64,000 bases of DNA from Corythoichthys intestinalis (GCF_030265065.1 NC_080405.1:22456501-22520500), one strand, 5' to 3'. Shown: positions 22,601-41,197, numbered from the stretch's first letter. Numbers and translations: made by a program. The notes: generated from the letters alone by a model not told the origin.

Positions 22601-23951
22601 GCCCATGCTACCTCACAATTTTGCTTCTCAAGTCCTCAGACAGTTATTTGGTCTTCTTTTTCTCCATGCTCAATGTGGTACACACAAGGACACAGGACAG
22701 TGGTTGAGTCAACTTCAATCCATTTTAACTGGCTGCACGTGTGATTTAGTTACTGCCACCACCTGTTATGTGCCACAGGTAGGTAACAGGTGTCGTTAAT
22801 GACACAAATTAGAGAAGCAGCACATGATTTTTTAAAGGGTGCCAGTACTTTTGTCTGGCCCATTTTTGGAGTTTTGTGTAAAATTATAATGATTTAAACA
22901 CCCCCCCCCCCCCCCCCCCATTCTCTTTTGTGCTTTTTCATTGCGAGCAAAATAAATGAAGCTATTACTCCCAAAGCATTTATAATTGCAATTTGCAATC
23001 ATTTCCTGGGAGAAATTGAGCATTATCACACAGAATTGCAGGTGTGCCAATACTTTTGGCCAGCAGTGTAGGTTAATGTTTTTGACTTTCAGTGAGTAGT
23101 GTCTGTATGAGGCATTCTATGACCCACCTGGTAACTCTGGTAGAAAGTTGCTGAGCTTCTCCTTCACTTTCTTCCCACAAAATTTGTTGTAGGCATGTTC
23201 CAGGTTGTAGTGCGTGATTAGGTTGGTATTCCCAGTCAACTCGTTTCCAACTAAACAAAACATGTTCACATTAACTAAATGGCCGCCACTGATGGAGATA
23301 GACGTCCAAATCCAATTTGACTGGTGAGCCCGCCAGTTAAATTGGAGTGGACGTTTATCGCCGTCAATGGCAGTGAAACATTATTCCTCAATGCCAGCCA
23401 TCCATGTTGAAATAATTTCGAGTCTATTAGTGCCAAATGCAGAGTGAGTTGATGCACCATCTACTGAACTTTTGGATAATTATACACTGCTAGCTTTCGA
23501 CGACACATCTGGATGAAAAATAGTGGATGCCTAAAACAGCTACGTAGTTTAACATATATGAAAGTGAAAATTGCAGCGTATCACGTCATTTGTTTTGAAG
23601 GTCCAAGAATCTGCTTGCCTGACGTTAGCTGCCTTAGCATAAACTACTTTTCATTAAGCGTCGGTTATTGACATCATCTCGCTGAACTCATAGCAGTCAA
23701 ATTAAACAAAGGAAGTAGAATAATACAATACCAGGTAGTTCTCGGAGTAAGTAGAAGGGTTCATTCATAGCTCCAGATTTCCTTAGAGGAGGCCCCTCAT
23801 CCCCGAGCTGTGGTGGCATCTGGCCCGCCACGGAGACTTGATTTTGCGGGAGAGGCGGCGGGGGTTTCCCGGGACCAAATCCCAGGGACGACGAACCGGG
23901 TGGTCCCTGGGTTTCATTTTGACCAAATAAAGTTGAAAATATTTCTGTCAT
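12916..23951 (-). CDS. med19: Mediator complex subunit 19
   Basis: MED19 is a nuclear head/middle-module subunit linking Mediator to transcription factors and RNA polymerase II. Coding exons on the minus strand: 23951-23732, 23250-23128, 21272-21139, 19088-18992, 18907-18810 and 12981-12916 (TAG). They total 245 residues against 244 in human. Landmarks are the start [18 protein letters not shown], a Pro/Gly-rich segment, FYLLRELP, the conserved block [50 protein letters not shown] and [17 protein letters not shown] very lysine-rich tail follows ([19 protein letters not shown]), ending [21 protein letters not shown]. The start is chosen because [10 protein letters not shown] is the family N-terminus; an in-frame ATG 11 codons upstream is not conserved. 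The fifth exon adds one alanine before ETPSDTD through its acceptor. All phases close. Introns hold two Tc1 and several hAT elements. Confidence 0.95.
13463..15023 (+). mobile_element. Tc1-like transposon, complete ends, near-complete transposase
   Basis: The 1561-bp element is flanked by TA dinucleotides (13461-13462 and 15024-15025). Its ends are CAGTGGGGAGAACAAGTATT and, reversed, CAGTGGGGAGAACCAAGTAT. The inverted arms run on for well over 100 bp, including the block with AACTGTGAGGGACGGAATCT. It lies in the last med19 intron in the opposite orientation to med19. Ends and arms look well preserved, so this is the youngest-looking Tc1 in the window. Confidence 0.93.
14001..14832 (+). pseudogene. 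Tc1 transposase pseudogene, DD34E type
   Basis: The reading frame covers the helix-turn-helix region ([20 protein letters not shown]), first catalytic aspartate in [12 protein letters not shown], second aspartate in [20 protein letters not shown] and the final glutamate in [15 protein letters not shown]. It ends in KGFWTKY and a stop at 14832. A single extra G in the G run near 14390 (codons for FWGCFSA) shifts the frame. The part before 14001 also carries a stop and a frame change, so at least three lesions separate it from a full-length protein. Confidence 0.9.
15385..17445. repeat. Unclassified dispersed repeat X, copy 1, split by a hAT
   Basis: The sequence starting CATATATGGCGGAAAACACA and running to CGTCAAAAATCATGG recurs at 43690-44380 in the same order. 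Shared blocks include TCTTGCACCCCTCTTTAAAA, TTACGTCACAATGAAAAAAA and TTCACAGCTGTGTCTTGACA. Copy 1 is interrupted by a 1.2-kb hAT at 15950-17165; without it the two copies are collinear. I saw no coding domain or terminal repeats, so the class is unknown. Confidence 0.75.
15950..17165 (+). mobile_element. hAT (Charlie-like) element with decayed transposase, inserted in repeat X
   Basis: The perfect 8-bp target duplication TTTTAGAT (15942-15949 and 17166-17173) flanks ends CAGGGGTCCCCATTGACCGG and GGTTGGGGGACCCCTG. A frame starting at 16260 reads [20 protein letters not shown], a typical hAT transposase start. A degenerate C-terminal piece lies near 16600-16680. Most of the transposase is deleted. 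The undisturbed copy of repeat X at 44.1 kb shows the pre-insertion sequence. Confidence 0.93.
17605..18231. mobile_element. Non-autonomous hAT-type element, family C copy 2
   Basis: The ends AGGGCTGTCAAACGATTAAA and, reversed, GGGCAGTCAAAATTATCGCG lie inside an 8-bp duplication TTATTATT/TTATTATA (7 of 8 matching). The 627-bp body is collinear with 4624-5258 in opposite orientation. It encodes nothing. It lies in the last med19 intron. Confidence 0.85.
18232..18800. other. med19 intron, nothing recognised
   Basis: This is AT-rich sequence between the hAT at 17605-18231 and the lysine-rich med19 exon 18810-18907. No transposon end, repeat or coding exon was recognised. The plus-strand frame over 18684-18896 is the antisense of the lysine-rich med19 exon. 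Confidence 0.5.
19670..20673. mobile_element. Composite hAT element, family E copy 1
   Basis: The perfect 8-bp target duplication TTCTAAAT (19662-19669 and 20674-20681) bounds a 1004-bp element. One end reads AGGGTCGTTCCGATCATG and the other, reversed, AGAGATGTCGATCGGGTCCG. Its middle (about 19860-20505) is related to family C (shared CATACAGTACATAAGTACTG and GGATAAATGT blocks, and a TAGGGTTATCAAATTTATCG end). So an older family C-type insertion travels inside it. The matching copy is 61776-62759. Confidence 0.88.
21453..23068 (-). mobile_element. Tc1-like transposon, family D copy 2, both ends present
   Basis: The 1616-bp element is flanked by TA (21451-21452 and 23069-23070), with ends CACTGCTGGCCAAAAGTATT and TACTTTTGGCCAGCAGTG. 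The minus-strand transposase is broken into pieces: 22192-22556 holds the DNA-binding half ([20 protein letters not shown]) and 21637-21924 the C-terminus with the catalytic glutamate region ([14 protein letters not shown]) ending GCATKY. A C run near 22900 is slippage sequence in the right arm. It lies in med19 intron 2. Confidence 0.92.
23275..23375. repeat. Foldback repeat family F, diverged copy
   Basis: GACGTCCAAATCCAATTTGA and, in the other orientation, TCCAATTTAACTGGCGGGCT make imperfect inverted halves, followed by CGCCGTCAATGGCAGTGA. The same blocks occur at 33780-33890, 34140-34225, 37930-38060, near 42640 and near 52700. It is non-coding. Confidence 0.5.
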
Positions 23952-24412
23952 ACCCGGCACTAATATTATAATAGCTGTAAACAACGGCTTCTACGGGTTT
24001 ACTAAAGTGTCGCTTCCCATTGAAGTATCTCTTTGTGACGTTTGGACGTAATGCCTTGACTAAACGGGCCGAATACCGTAATGCTTGGTCAGTGTGAGCA
24101 TTAAATAATACAAACCAAAAAAGCACTTGCATTTCATCAGCTTTATTTTAATGAGCAAAAAACAACAACTAAACAATTATATACAGTTATATCTTTTAAG
24201 TTGGCCAAAAAAGTTGAAGATCACATATCTAGCACATCTGAAGGGCATAATGAAGATGTCTGGCTTTTTAAATCACTGGAAAATGCCTGTAAAAATATAC
24301 ACACACACAAAAAAACGATAAATAGAAAAATTGAGATATAGATATATACAGAGGGCCGGGGTTACCCTTAAAAAACATTTGGTTGTTGTATGTTTTATAT
24401 TTAATACATATA
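23952..24412 (-). other. med19 upstream region
   Basis: This stretch precedes the med19 start codon on the minus strand and should hold its 5' UTR and promoter. I see no TATA box at a sensible distance. No recognisable transposon is present before the hAT-like repeat that begins near 24413. The assignment is positional only. Confidence 0.4.
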
Positions 24413-25514
24413 CGGGGTGAAAGTGGGCAGGAACGGTTCGGAATGCCGTTCCGGCAAGATTCGGCGCCGGAATGGTGCTTTGATCCTGAACATATGACGG
24501 GAACTGTCAAAACCCCGTGCTAAAAACAACCTGCATGGCTGCCACACAGGCATCTCCAAAATGAAAACAATCTATTAATATCAGATTTACATACACAAGT
24601 GTTAACAACAAGCATAATAAAGTGCTATTGTACTGTTATCCGTTTCCTCAGATTTAAAAAATTTTATTTATTCCACGGACGGCACGGAGCTCTCCGTAGC
24701 TTCAGCAGTTATCGAGTCTGTCGAGATCAGGTACGAGAAGTCGTCTCGATGTGTGTAAGGACTCAGTTGTCTGTTAAATTGGCTGACATATTGACATCAG
24801 CATAGAAAGTCAGCTCTGATAGGTTCAAATACGCATTTTCTGGAACACCAAAACAGAAAAAAATGAACAAGCTTTTTGAATTAATGCGATAAAAAAGGGC
24901 AATGCAACAGAAAATTGATCAGATTTCTAAGAGAAAAGAAAGAGTTGAAGAGGATTATTAATTTGTTTGATGGGGAGGTTTAGAACATGTTCCAAGTCAA
25001 CGTGCACTTATGCCTTTTTTTTTTTTTGTTCATTTATGTTAGGCTACTTATTTCCTTATAATTTAAAACAGTCAATGTTTACTTTATATTCCATTTTAAT
25101 GTAGATCCTATGTCCTCAAGTAGTTAACATTGAGGTTTTGCATTTGTGATGAAGTGAGGGAAAATAAGAATTAAGACAGAGGTTGAGTTTACTGCTGGTT
25201 TTTGTTAACTGTAATTTTGCAAATTATTAAAAATTCTGAATGAAAATCATTTTCTCATGTTTGCCTTGTTATATAGTATGTGTAATGCAGTAGCTTAATG
25301 CATGTGTACAGCCATTTTTTGTGAGTGTATGTTACAGGTATAACTGTGCCAAAAGCAGTTTTCTCAGCATTTCAGTGGTTTTAGGCGGTTTGTCCAACAC
25401 CCCCACCTCCCCTAATTAAAAAAACAAACAAAAAAACCCCACAATTCTAGCTCTGTGGCGACCTTCATGTCAGGGAGGTCCGGCAAGAAATTCTAGCCAC
25501 TTTCACTCCTGTAT
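24413..25514. mobile_element. Degenerate DNA transposon with GGGTGAAAGTGG ends
   Basis: The left end GGGGTGAAAGTGGGCAGGAA and the right end GCCACTTTCACTCCTG are inverted. The interior is AT-rich and contains a short basic coding-like piece near 24896-24961 (plus strand, QQKIDQISKRKERVEEDY), which has no identifiable domain. Target duplication is not readable in the TATA-rich flanks. It lies between pmf1 and med19. Confidence 0.55.
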
Positions 25515-25582
25515 ATATGTATATACTTCTAGTATATAGTATAATTTATTGGGGAGACTTGCTAATATCCACCAGTCACAGA

Positions 25583-25588
25583 TTTATT
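25583..25588 (-). promoter_or_regulatory. Candidate poly(A) signal AATAAA, pmf1
   Basis: The plus strand reads TTTATT about 150 nt past the pmf1 stop codon. This is the nearest canonical hexamer and supports the exon ending at 25739 as the terminal one. Confidence 0.5.
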
Positions 25589-25738
25589 GAGGAAAAAATA
25601 TACATTGAGGCATCCTTTTCTTCATGTTAGGTACCACAATGTAAATCAACAATTCAAAAAAAAAAAAAAAATTCCATATTAAAGTACTGTAATGTTTATG
25701 TAATGTCGACTTATGTTTTCATCGGTAGAACTTGAAAT

Positions 25739-28700
25739 TTACCACTTTCTTTTTTCTCTCACCTCCCACTCAGCAGTTGAACCAACAACAGCAATAGCAG
25801 TTGAAATCCGCTGGTCCGTCTGAGCAATCTTCTCCCTGCCAGCTTTCACCTTTTGTGCAAGGGCGGCATTCTCAGCTTGGATCTTTTTCAGCTTGCGTTG
25901 CCAGTAAGCTTCTTGTTTTTGATAGAGCGGTATTATAGAGCTGCTAAAATCTTCTTCTGGAACCCCAGATGGACGCCTAAAAAAACAGGTGAACAGTGCA
26001 CTTCTTTTAATTTTAACATTATCTGATGAATGCTAAAAAAATGGTAATAAAAAAAATAAGAAAATAAATAAAAAATGTCAAGGCCAGCATATAAGCTGTA
26101 TAAAAAAGGCTGTTGCAAGTAGACCTGTCACGATAACAATTTTTAAAAAGATATTATTTTCCCAGAAACTACAACAATTTCAACAGTTCAACAATTGTAG
26201 TAGAGCAGGGCGGTAAACCGAAAATTTACTGTCACCGAAATTCTTAACGATGACCGACGTAATTTTGACCGTGTCGGTAAATTCGGTAAATTAATAAAAC
26301 AAGAAAATATAGTCTTTTCATCCCGCTTTGATTCTGTGTTGTTCGTCTATGTTCATTCCCCTTTAAGAAAGCAGTGAATGTGCTTACGTAGGGAGTCACA
26401 TGATCATCAGGAAGCCAATCAAACAAAAGCCCGGTAAGCTAACGCTAGCAGCTAACGCTACAAGCAAAACGTGATGGAGTGCGGCTTAAGGGAGGTTCAC
26501 CAAACTTTCAACCGACATTTAGTAGACTCTTGGTGGCATCCAGACGGGCTTTCACCCGCTGTCCTCCTTTGTTCTCACGATTTCCGGAGATGGTGCTTTC
26601 AGTGCTTTCTACTGGTAGCCAGGCTAACGCTAGCTAGCGGCTAACGCTACAAATGAACGTTATGGAGTCGGATAGCGGCTCTAACCTTGTCGAAACGGCT
26701 GAACTTAATGAGTGGATTGGGCACGGACTGCATCTAGCAATTACTATGTGGCGTTATTTTGTATCTGTCTGGGTGTGATTCCTCTGATAGCTTTTGTGAT
26801 GGTAAAGCATTCAGCATAAAGTACAATCCAACGGCAAAACTTATAATGACCGAGAAATGGCCCCAGCTATTTTTATTGTGCGTGCATTTATTAAAAAATG
26901 CACTGGGGGGAAAAAAACCCTTAAACCATAAAGTAAACACTTGTATTTAATAATTATGTCACAGCAGCCATTAACAATAAGTTGTCTTTTTGAAGTGTAC
27001 TGTTCAAGCTGCAAGTCATTTGTGTTACAATTACATGTTTGCACAGGCATATTGATTTTGACAATGTACATTGTTCAAGTCATACACGCCGTTATAAATG
27101 TTCATACTTGAATTCTTATTGCTTACAATACATTTTTATAAACTTAATGTTTAGACTGCATGTACAATTGTTAAATACAGTATATCAAATTGAATGCTGG
27201 TAGATAATCTGTATTTCATGCATTGATTCAGATTTTCAAATTATATAACAGTCCGCTTGGGCGAATTTATCGTCATTTATCGTTATCGAGATAAATCTGC
27301 TCAATTTATCGTGATACATGTTTAAGGCCATATCGCCCAGCCCTAAATTGTAGTCCCCCCCTTCTGGAATAAAAATGCAATTTATAGATTAATCATCAGA
27401 GAAACACTAGAGCACTACCACGCGCTACTGTCGACCTTGAGGCCATCTACCTTAATCAAATAGTCTGTATCAACAAGGCTAGGTTCAGACCACAGGTCTT
27501 CATACACGATAGGGATTTGTCGTCATTTTTCGTTTTTCTGGCGTGCCCGTTCAAGTATTACACATGTTCACTAACTCGCAGTCCAGCACAGGCTGAGCAA
27601 ACTGACCCGCATGCGAAGAAGCATCGAAACAAATGACTATACATGCTGGCTCTACGTTCATCTAGGGTGACCATATTTTGATTTCAAAAAAGAGGACACA
27701 AATAACAGAAATGAATAATCACCGTTTACTCTATTCAATTTTTTATGTATTGATAGAACGCATGCACACACATACGATCGGTTTGCCCAGACTCTCGGCC
27801 ATGTAAGCAATATTGAAATATTGCTCATTTGGTGCACAGGAAGAAAACCAATCTTTCTCAGGCATATCCCTTTTTTTCCATTATATTTATTTATTTTATG
27901 ACTGTGGTAGAGTTCAAGCTAGGCGCAAACGGTGACGCATAGCTCTATCCCTGCAGTCCTTCTTGGCCCTCTCTTCGTTGCTGACGTAATATGCTGCATG
28001 AATTCCGATTGGGGAGGCTTGAGAGTTCAGACCGCCGACATATTTTGAAAAATGTGGCCCCCATCAGTTTTACAACCCGTTCAGACCATCAAGTTCATGC
28101 CTCATTCGAGTTGGGAATTACACGAAAAAAATTGGTGCATTAATTTAAGACCTGCAGTATCAACTTAGCCAGATACTGACGCTATAGTCACTTGGATCAG
28201 ATTGATGCCAAAATATGCAGTATTGCAAACTACAGTATAATTCAAGGCAGTGCGATGAATGTTGATGACACATGTAAATTAGGGTGTCCTGAAAAACTAC
28301 TGTTGGCTATTTTATATGTACTGTATATCGAATAATAAGTCGATTTAATAATTATCGTGACAGGACTAATTGCAAGGACAAGAGAAAATGCCTGAGTTTC
28401 AGTCTACTTTGTGTACCAACCATGCAGGGTCTGGGCTGTTTTTAGCAGCACTCTCCAGTTGGTCCAGTTTATTTAATTTGGACTCTATTCCAGCTTCTTT
28501 GTTCAGTTTGCTGATAGCATCCTTTTTACACAGACAGAAACAGTCGAATAAATACGTGTACAAAAAAATACACCAAAATCAACAAAATAATGACCCTTTT
28601 GAATACTGCTAAATCACAATGAAGCCCTGAAGAGTTGCCATTTGCAAACTCATCTACTTTCAAATGTTTCTAGAGAGTACTGTTTGTCTACCATCCATGT

Positions 28701-31700
28701 GACGTGTGCAAACCTTTATAGCTCTCTGCAACTCGTTCACAAATTCCTTATTAACGTTTTCCATCCTCGCGGGGTTCATCTTGTAGAGCTCATGGAACAT
28801 GCTGGAAAACCTGTCGGAACTGTTTTAAGAGAAGGATATACACATATTACAAGATGAACTCTATAGAGTTTGACTATATGCACTGGGTTATATTTCCAAA
28901 ACCCTCAACTGAAAAAGATTACACAGTCTGTCAGGACTGTTGAATCATTCAGCATTCGTAATGATACACCTTAAAAGTTACTTGCTGCACATTTGTAATA
29001 AGCCCCACTTGACTATAAACCGCAGGGTTCAAAGTGGGAGAAAAACAGTAGTGGGTCACGGTCCGAAAATAACAGTATACATTATTTATATTTACACCAC
29101 AGTCTTTGCAGATCAAAGAGAAAACGTCCAGCGACAGCTAAAAAGTATAGAAAAAAATCAAAGTTTATTTTTCAATTTATCACATTGGACGACCAAGATA
29201 TGAATCAAAATATCTAAAAGCAAATTTGTTTGCTACGTTATTTAGTGTTGTCAAACCGATTTACAAATAAAACGGATTTGAAGTGCAACAGTCCTATCGC
29301 AGGATGTGCGGTTATTATTTTTTTAACACCTAAACTTTTGGTTTGCTTCATAAAAGCAGCTAGTGTGTCGAGACGTGTATCCTTTTTATATCCAGCAATC
29401 TTCATCAATCATGGATAAACCCGCTTAGCCTGGATCGAACAGTATTATATGAAAACAATTAGGGCTGCAGCTATCGATTATTTTAGTAGTCGATCAATCG
29501 ATGAGCTACCGGTAGTTAATTCGAATAATCGAGTAATCGAATAAGGAATATAAAAAATTAAAAGACCTGAGCAGAGCTTCAAACTTACATGGCAAAAGTC
29601 TGCTAGCTTAAATGATTAAATCCTATAAAATGCTAACTTTTTTCAACACTGCTCTTAATGGTTCGAACACATATTCCCACAAAAAACGGCTAAATATACC
29701 AATAAACTAAATTACGAATGCATTTAAAAAAAAAAAAAAAGCTCAAACAAAAACTTAGCTTATGTTGGTCTTATCAAGGAGCAGCTGGATTCAACCATGT
29801 GAAATGAGTTATATCATATTCACTGTTGCCATGAGGGCTTTAATTAAACGAATACTCGAAGCAGCAAAATGTATTTCGAATCTTTTTTTTTTTTTTTCCA
29901 ATCAAATTACTCGAGTTAATCGATTAATCGTTGCAGCACTAAAAACAATCATATATTGCGGTTTTGCAATTTTTAGCCCTTTCAGTTCTTAAAGAAATTA
30001 ATAATAAATGAATACAATTAAATTGGAGCACCTTAATTTTATAATGCAACAATAAAAAAAATACAGAAACTAAAATAACATTTTTATTATGAAGAATATG
30101 ATAAGTTGTATAAAGAATATAAAATAAAGGGAAAAAAATAAGAATTCAAGGATACATGAGAAAAACAATGTAATAAAATACTGAATGCATTATTACACTA
30201 AAACAAGGACATGGTGAGTCAACAAAAGTCATCCCAATTAGAACTATTCAAGTCATCTGGTGAAAAATCTTTTAGTTTTAATATTGCAATAAAGTATATA
30301 TCGCAATATATCGCAAACCCCCCCAAAAATGGAAAAGTGATTTTTTTTCCAATATTGTTCTGCACTAGTTGAAACCACTGCTGTACTAAACACTCTTTTA
30401 TACGTCTATAATTTTGGCTTGGCTTTGTTCAAATTGGTGGGAAAAAAAGACAATTGGATGTACTTTTTTCCCCTTCTTTAACGCATGTCCGCGGTATGTG
30501 ATCGGTACATCCCTGTTTGGTTTGATTTTTTTTTTTTTAACCTACAGATAGTGTTGTAACTGGCTCTAAGCCCCACAACTGCATACAGTGGTACCTCGAC
30601 ATACGATCGCTTCGACACACGATCTTTTCGACATCTTGCGTAAAATTTGACTCGCCTTTTTTTTCTGCATCCGACAACATGCTCTAAATATGACGATCTA
30701 TTTTTCATTCAAGAAAAAAAAAAAAAAAAAAAAAAAAACGAAAAAACAAACATAGTAACCTTTTTAATGTTTGGAAGTCATTTAATGTTTTGAATCAAGC
30801 GTTAAAGTTGTTAAAATTGCTCCCGTTATTGCATTAGTTCCCTTCAGTCTACTTTCGACATGCTAAAGCTTTAAAACTGTTTCATCATTTAAAGACAGAT
30901 TCAAGTCAAGATTTTGACGATTTAGGAGTATTTTAATAACAAGTTACTTAGGTTCACTAGGAAGGTTCTCTACAACAGAGCTTTCCTGAGAAGTATACTG
31001 CTTTAAGATGGCAGCTGTTTACCAACGCCAGCGAGTCTCTCATTTCGCATCCAGTTCTCTATACATGTGCTAACGCCACCGTGTCTGTCATTTCGCATTT
31101 AGTTCAATACACTTGATATCTACCGGAGCATCATGTGGGTGTAGTTTGTAGGCTATGGGCTACAGTCTAGTATTATTGAAGCCACCTAGCATTGCGTTTG
31201 CAACTGCGTCACAACTTCCTTCACTCCTCCCCACTCCTGCTCTGCTCTCTTGTCTCCTTGAGTCCGTGTCTCTGACTTTTGTCGTGTCATTCAACCAACG
31301 TAGTAACGCATAGTAACGCACGCCTTTACATCCTCAGTAACTGTAACGGCATTGCCAAGATGAGAAAAGTAATTAATTAGATTATTCACTAGTGAAAAAA
31401 ATAACGCCGTCATTAACAACACTGAACCCAGATTGCAGACCGACGTTGAAAAGATGTTGGATCAACATTCCGCTGTCAACCTTCTATCGTTGAATCAACG
31501 TCACTTTTGCACCCTCAATTAATGTTTCAACGTTGAAATCCTTACAAAACCTAAGCGTCATTTCGATTATTAATAATATTGGAACAACGCTGAATCAATT
31601 TTATGTTTTTGACAAAAACTCCCGCTCATAAATAATTACATGGCTTTTCAATCATATTTCTTGGTCAATCATAAATCAAATATTTGTCGATTTCGATTAG

Positions 31701-32776
31701 AAGAAAAGACTCAAATTAAATTTTGCTGCTTCGAGTATTCGTTTAATTAAATTGGCATTGTAATGGTTTGCTTTTGAAAGTGTTTGCATTAAGTTTTATT
31801 GATTTGGGTGAATACACTGCCCTCTAGTCTGCCTTATTTTACATGGCCAAATCCAGCTGCTCCCTGTTAAGATCAATATAAGCCAAGTTTTTGTTTGAGC
31901 TAATGTTTTTTTTAATGCATTCGTAATTTAGTTTAAAGGTATATTTAGCCAATTTTTGTGGGAATATGTGCCTGAACCATTTGTTAAGAGCATTGTAAAA
32001 AAGAAAAAAAATTAACTTTAGCATTTTATAGCATTTAAGCTAGCAAACGTTTGCTATGTAAGTTAGCCAATTGTTCTTTTGTTGTACATAGATCATTTTT
32101 TATCATTTTTCTTATACCATCTGAGGCTCAGCTCAGGTATTTTATTATTATTATTTTTAATGTTTATCAGATTACTCGATTATTCAAACTAATTCATCAA
32201 TTAATCGACTACTACATTCGCCACATTAGAACCCGATTCGTTACATTATTACTATAATTATTCCTATTTGTATTCATAATGTCTTTGTTTTGCTCTGCTT
32301 AATTGCTATTTGCAATAGTACTGGTTAAGGATTTAGTGCAGGTTTTCGGGCTGTGGAACGAATTAATGGAATTATAGTGTATTCTTATAGGAAAATCCTG
32401 CTCGACATACAACCATTCGACTTACAAACAAGGTCCTGGAACGAATTAACTTTGTATGTAGAGGTAACACTGTATTACCTTTTTTTTTTTAAATCATACT
32501 TGTAATACAAACATCAAACTTAATGTTAAAGTTGTATAAATTAAGTAACAGAGTAGCTCACCTAGCCAAGTCCATAAACATTTCCACACTTTTCTCAACG
32601 ACTTTATCGTACAGCTTCAACCTGCTGCTTCGAGGTTCGTCATTGCTGGCTGGTTTACAATCGGCTTTTGGTTTTACATCCTGAGATGAATCCTCCCCTG
32701 TTAAATAATCGCTTTGGAGCTCTTTAGTTGAGCTTTCACATGACATGGCTTCGGTAGCTGCTTCATTGTACTCCAT
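25739..32776 (-). CDS. pmf1: Polyamine-modulated factor 1 (MIS12 kinetochore complex subunit)
   Basis: PMF1 (the Nnf1 homologue) is a coiled-coil subunit of the MIS12 complex that anchors NDC80 at kinetochores with DSN1, MIS12 and NSL1. Coding exons on the minus strand: 32776-32562, 28819-28714, 28521-28421 and 25976-25739, giving 219 residues against about 205 in human. Family landmarks are SRLKLYDKVVEKSVEMFMDL, RFSSMFHELYKMNPARMENV, NKEFVNELQRAIK, ESKLNKLDQLE, and the PAWRPSGVPEEDF block next to human PAWRPSGIPEKDL. A long predicted coiled coil then follows (QKQEAYWQRKLKKIQAENAA). The start MEYNEAATEAM is preferred to an upstream in-frame ATG 48 codons earlier, because the extra stretch is not conserved and runs into the promoter. 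The last 12 codons cross a perfect donor-like GAG|GTGAGA, so an alternative short last exon is possible; a poly(A) signal 150 nt on favours termination here. Confidence 0.9.
26120..28368. mobile_element. hAT-type element carrying a nested hAT, in pmf1 intron 3
   Basis: Ends TAGACCTGTCACGATAAC and, reversed, TAGTCCTGTCACGATAATTA sit within an 8-bp target duplication GTTGCAAG/ATTGCAAG (26112-26119 and 28369-28376, 7 of 8). The outer element is 2249 bp including the insertion at 26201-27345. I see no transposase in it. Confidence 0.85.
26201..27345. mobile_element. Nested hAT-type element
   Basis: The perfect 8-bp target duplication AATTGTAG (26193-26200 and 27346-27353) flanks ends TAGAGCAGGGCGGTAAACCG and, reversed, TAGGGCTGGGCGATATGGCC. 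The 1145-bp body contains a tandemly related pair of GCTAACGCTAGCAGCTAACG-type stretches and no intact frame. Confidence 0.9.
29460..29941. mobile_element. Non-autonomous hAT-type element, family A copy 2
   Basis: The perfect 8-bp target duplication AAAACAAT (29452-29459 and 29942-29949) flanks ends TAGGGCTGCAGCTATCGATT and, reversed, TAGTGCTGCAACGATTAATC. It is 482 bp long and inverted relative to the copy at 1498-2240, and it carries an internal deletion relative to that copy. It lies in pmf1 intron 1. Confidence 0.9.
30750..31424. repeat. hAT family B copy 2, truncated
   Basis: Collinear with about 3950-5325: shared blocks include GAAGTCATTTAATGTT, ACAGATTCAAGTCAAGATTT, GATTTAGGAGTATTTTA and TAGGAAGGTTCTCTACAACA. 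It ends with ATTAACAACACTG, the family right end. The left end is missing. Confidence 0.75.
31675..32222. repeat. hAT family A copy 3, ends degraded
   Basis: Same orientation and block order as 1498-2240: GAGTATTCGTTTAATTA, GCATTGTAATGGTT, TTTTATTGATTTGGGTG, CAGCTGCTCCCTGTT, GGTATATTTAGCC and AATTAATCGACTACTA. No clean target duplication is visible. Confidence 0.7.
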
Positions 32777-32970
32777 TTTCTTCTTCTTCCTCCCCTCCTG
32801 TTTATATATTTGGCATTTGCAATACGCGCCCAAACTACGGTATTCACTGAGGCTCAGAATTGACGTAGCGCGTTTTGCAGCGTGCATGCGCGGGGCAATC
32901 CGGAAAGAGCTTTGCGTCACTTCCTACAGTTGACTTTCGACCATCAGCTGGATAGCTCCCATAGGCGAAA
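32777..32970. promoter_or_regulatory. Bidirectional promoter between pmf1 and tmx2
   Basis: Only 194 bp separate the two divergent start codons. The interval is GC-richer than its surroundings and contains an NRF1-like GTGCATGCGCGG (32883-32894), an ETS-type CCGGAAA (32900-32906), a second ETS site in reverse orientation, CACTTCCT (32919-32926), and a CRE-like TTGACGTAGCG (about 32861-32871). NRF1 and ETS/GABP sites typify TATA-less housekeeping divergent promoters. Both 5' UTRs must also fit here. The factor sites are motif matches only. Confidence 0.75.

Positions 32971-41197
<8,227 letters not shown>

Larger units (their letters stand above)
30586..32472. mobile_element. TA-flanked element with GTGGTACCTC ends, carrying other repeats
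   Basis: Ends CAGTGGTACCTCGACATACG and GAGGTAACACTG are inverted and each abuts TA (30584-30585 and 32473-32474), which suggests a Tc1/mariner-type MITE. Nearly all of the interior consists of other repeats: a 5'-truncated hAT family B copy (about 30750-31424) and a family A copy (about 31675-32222). It lies in pmf1 intron 1, ending about 90 bp from exon 1. Confidence 0.65.
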
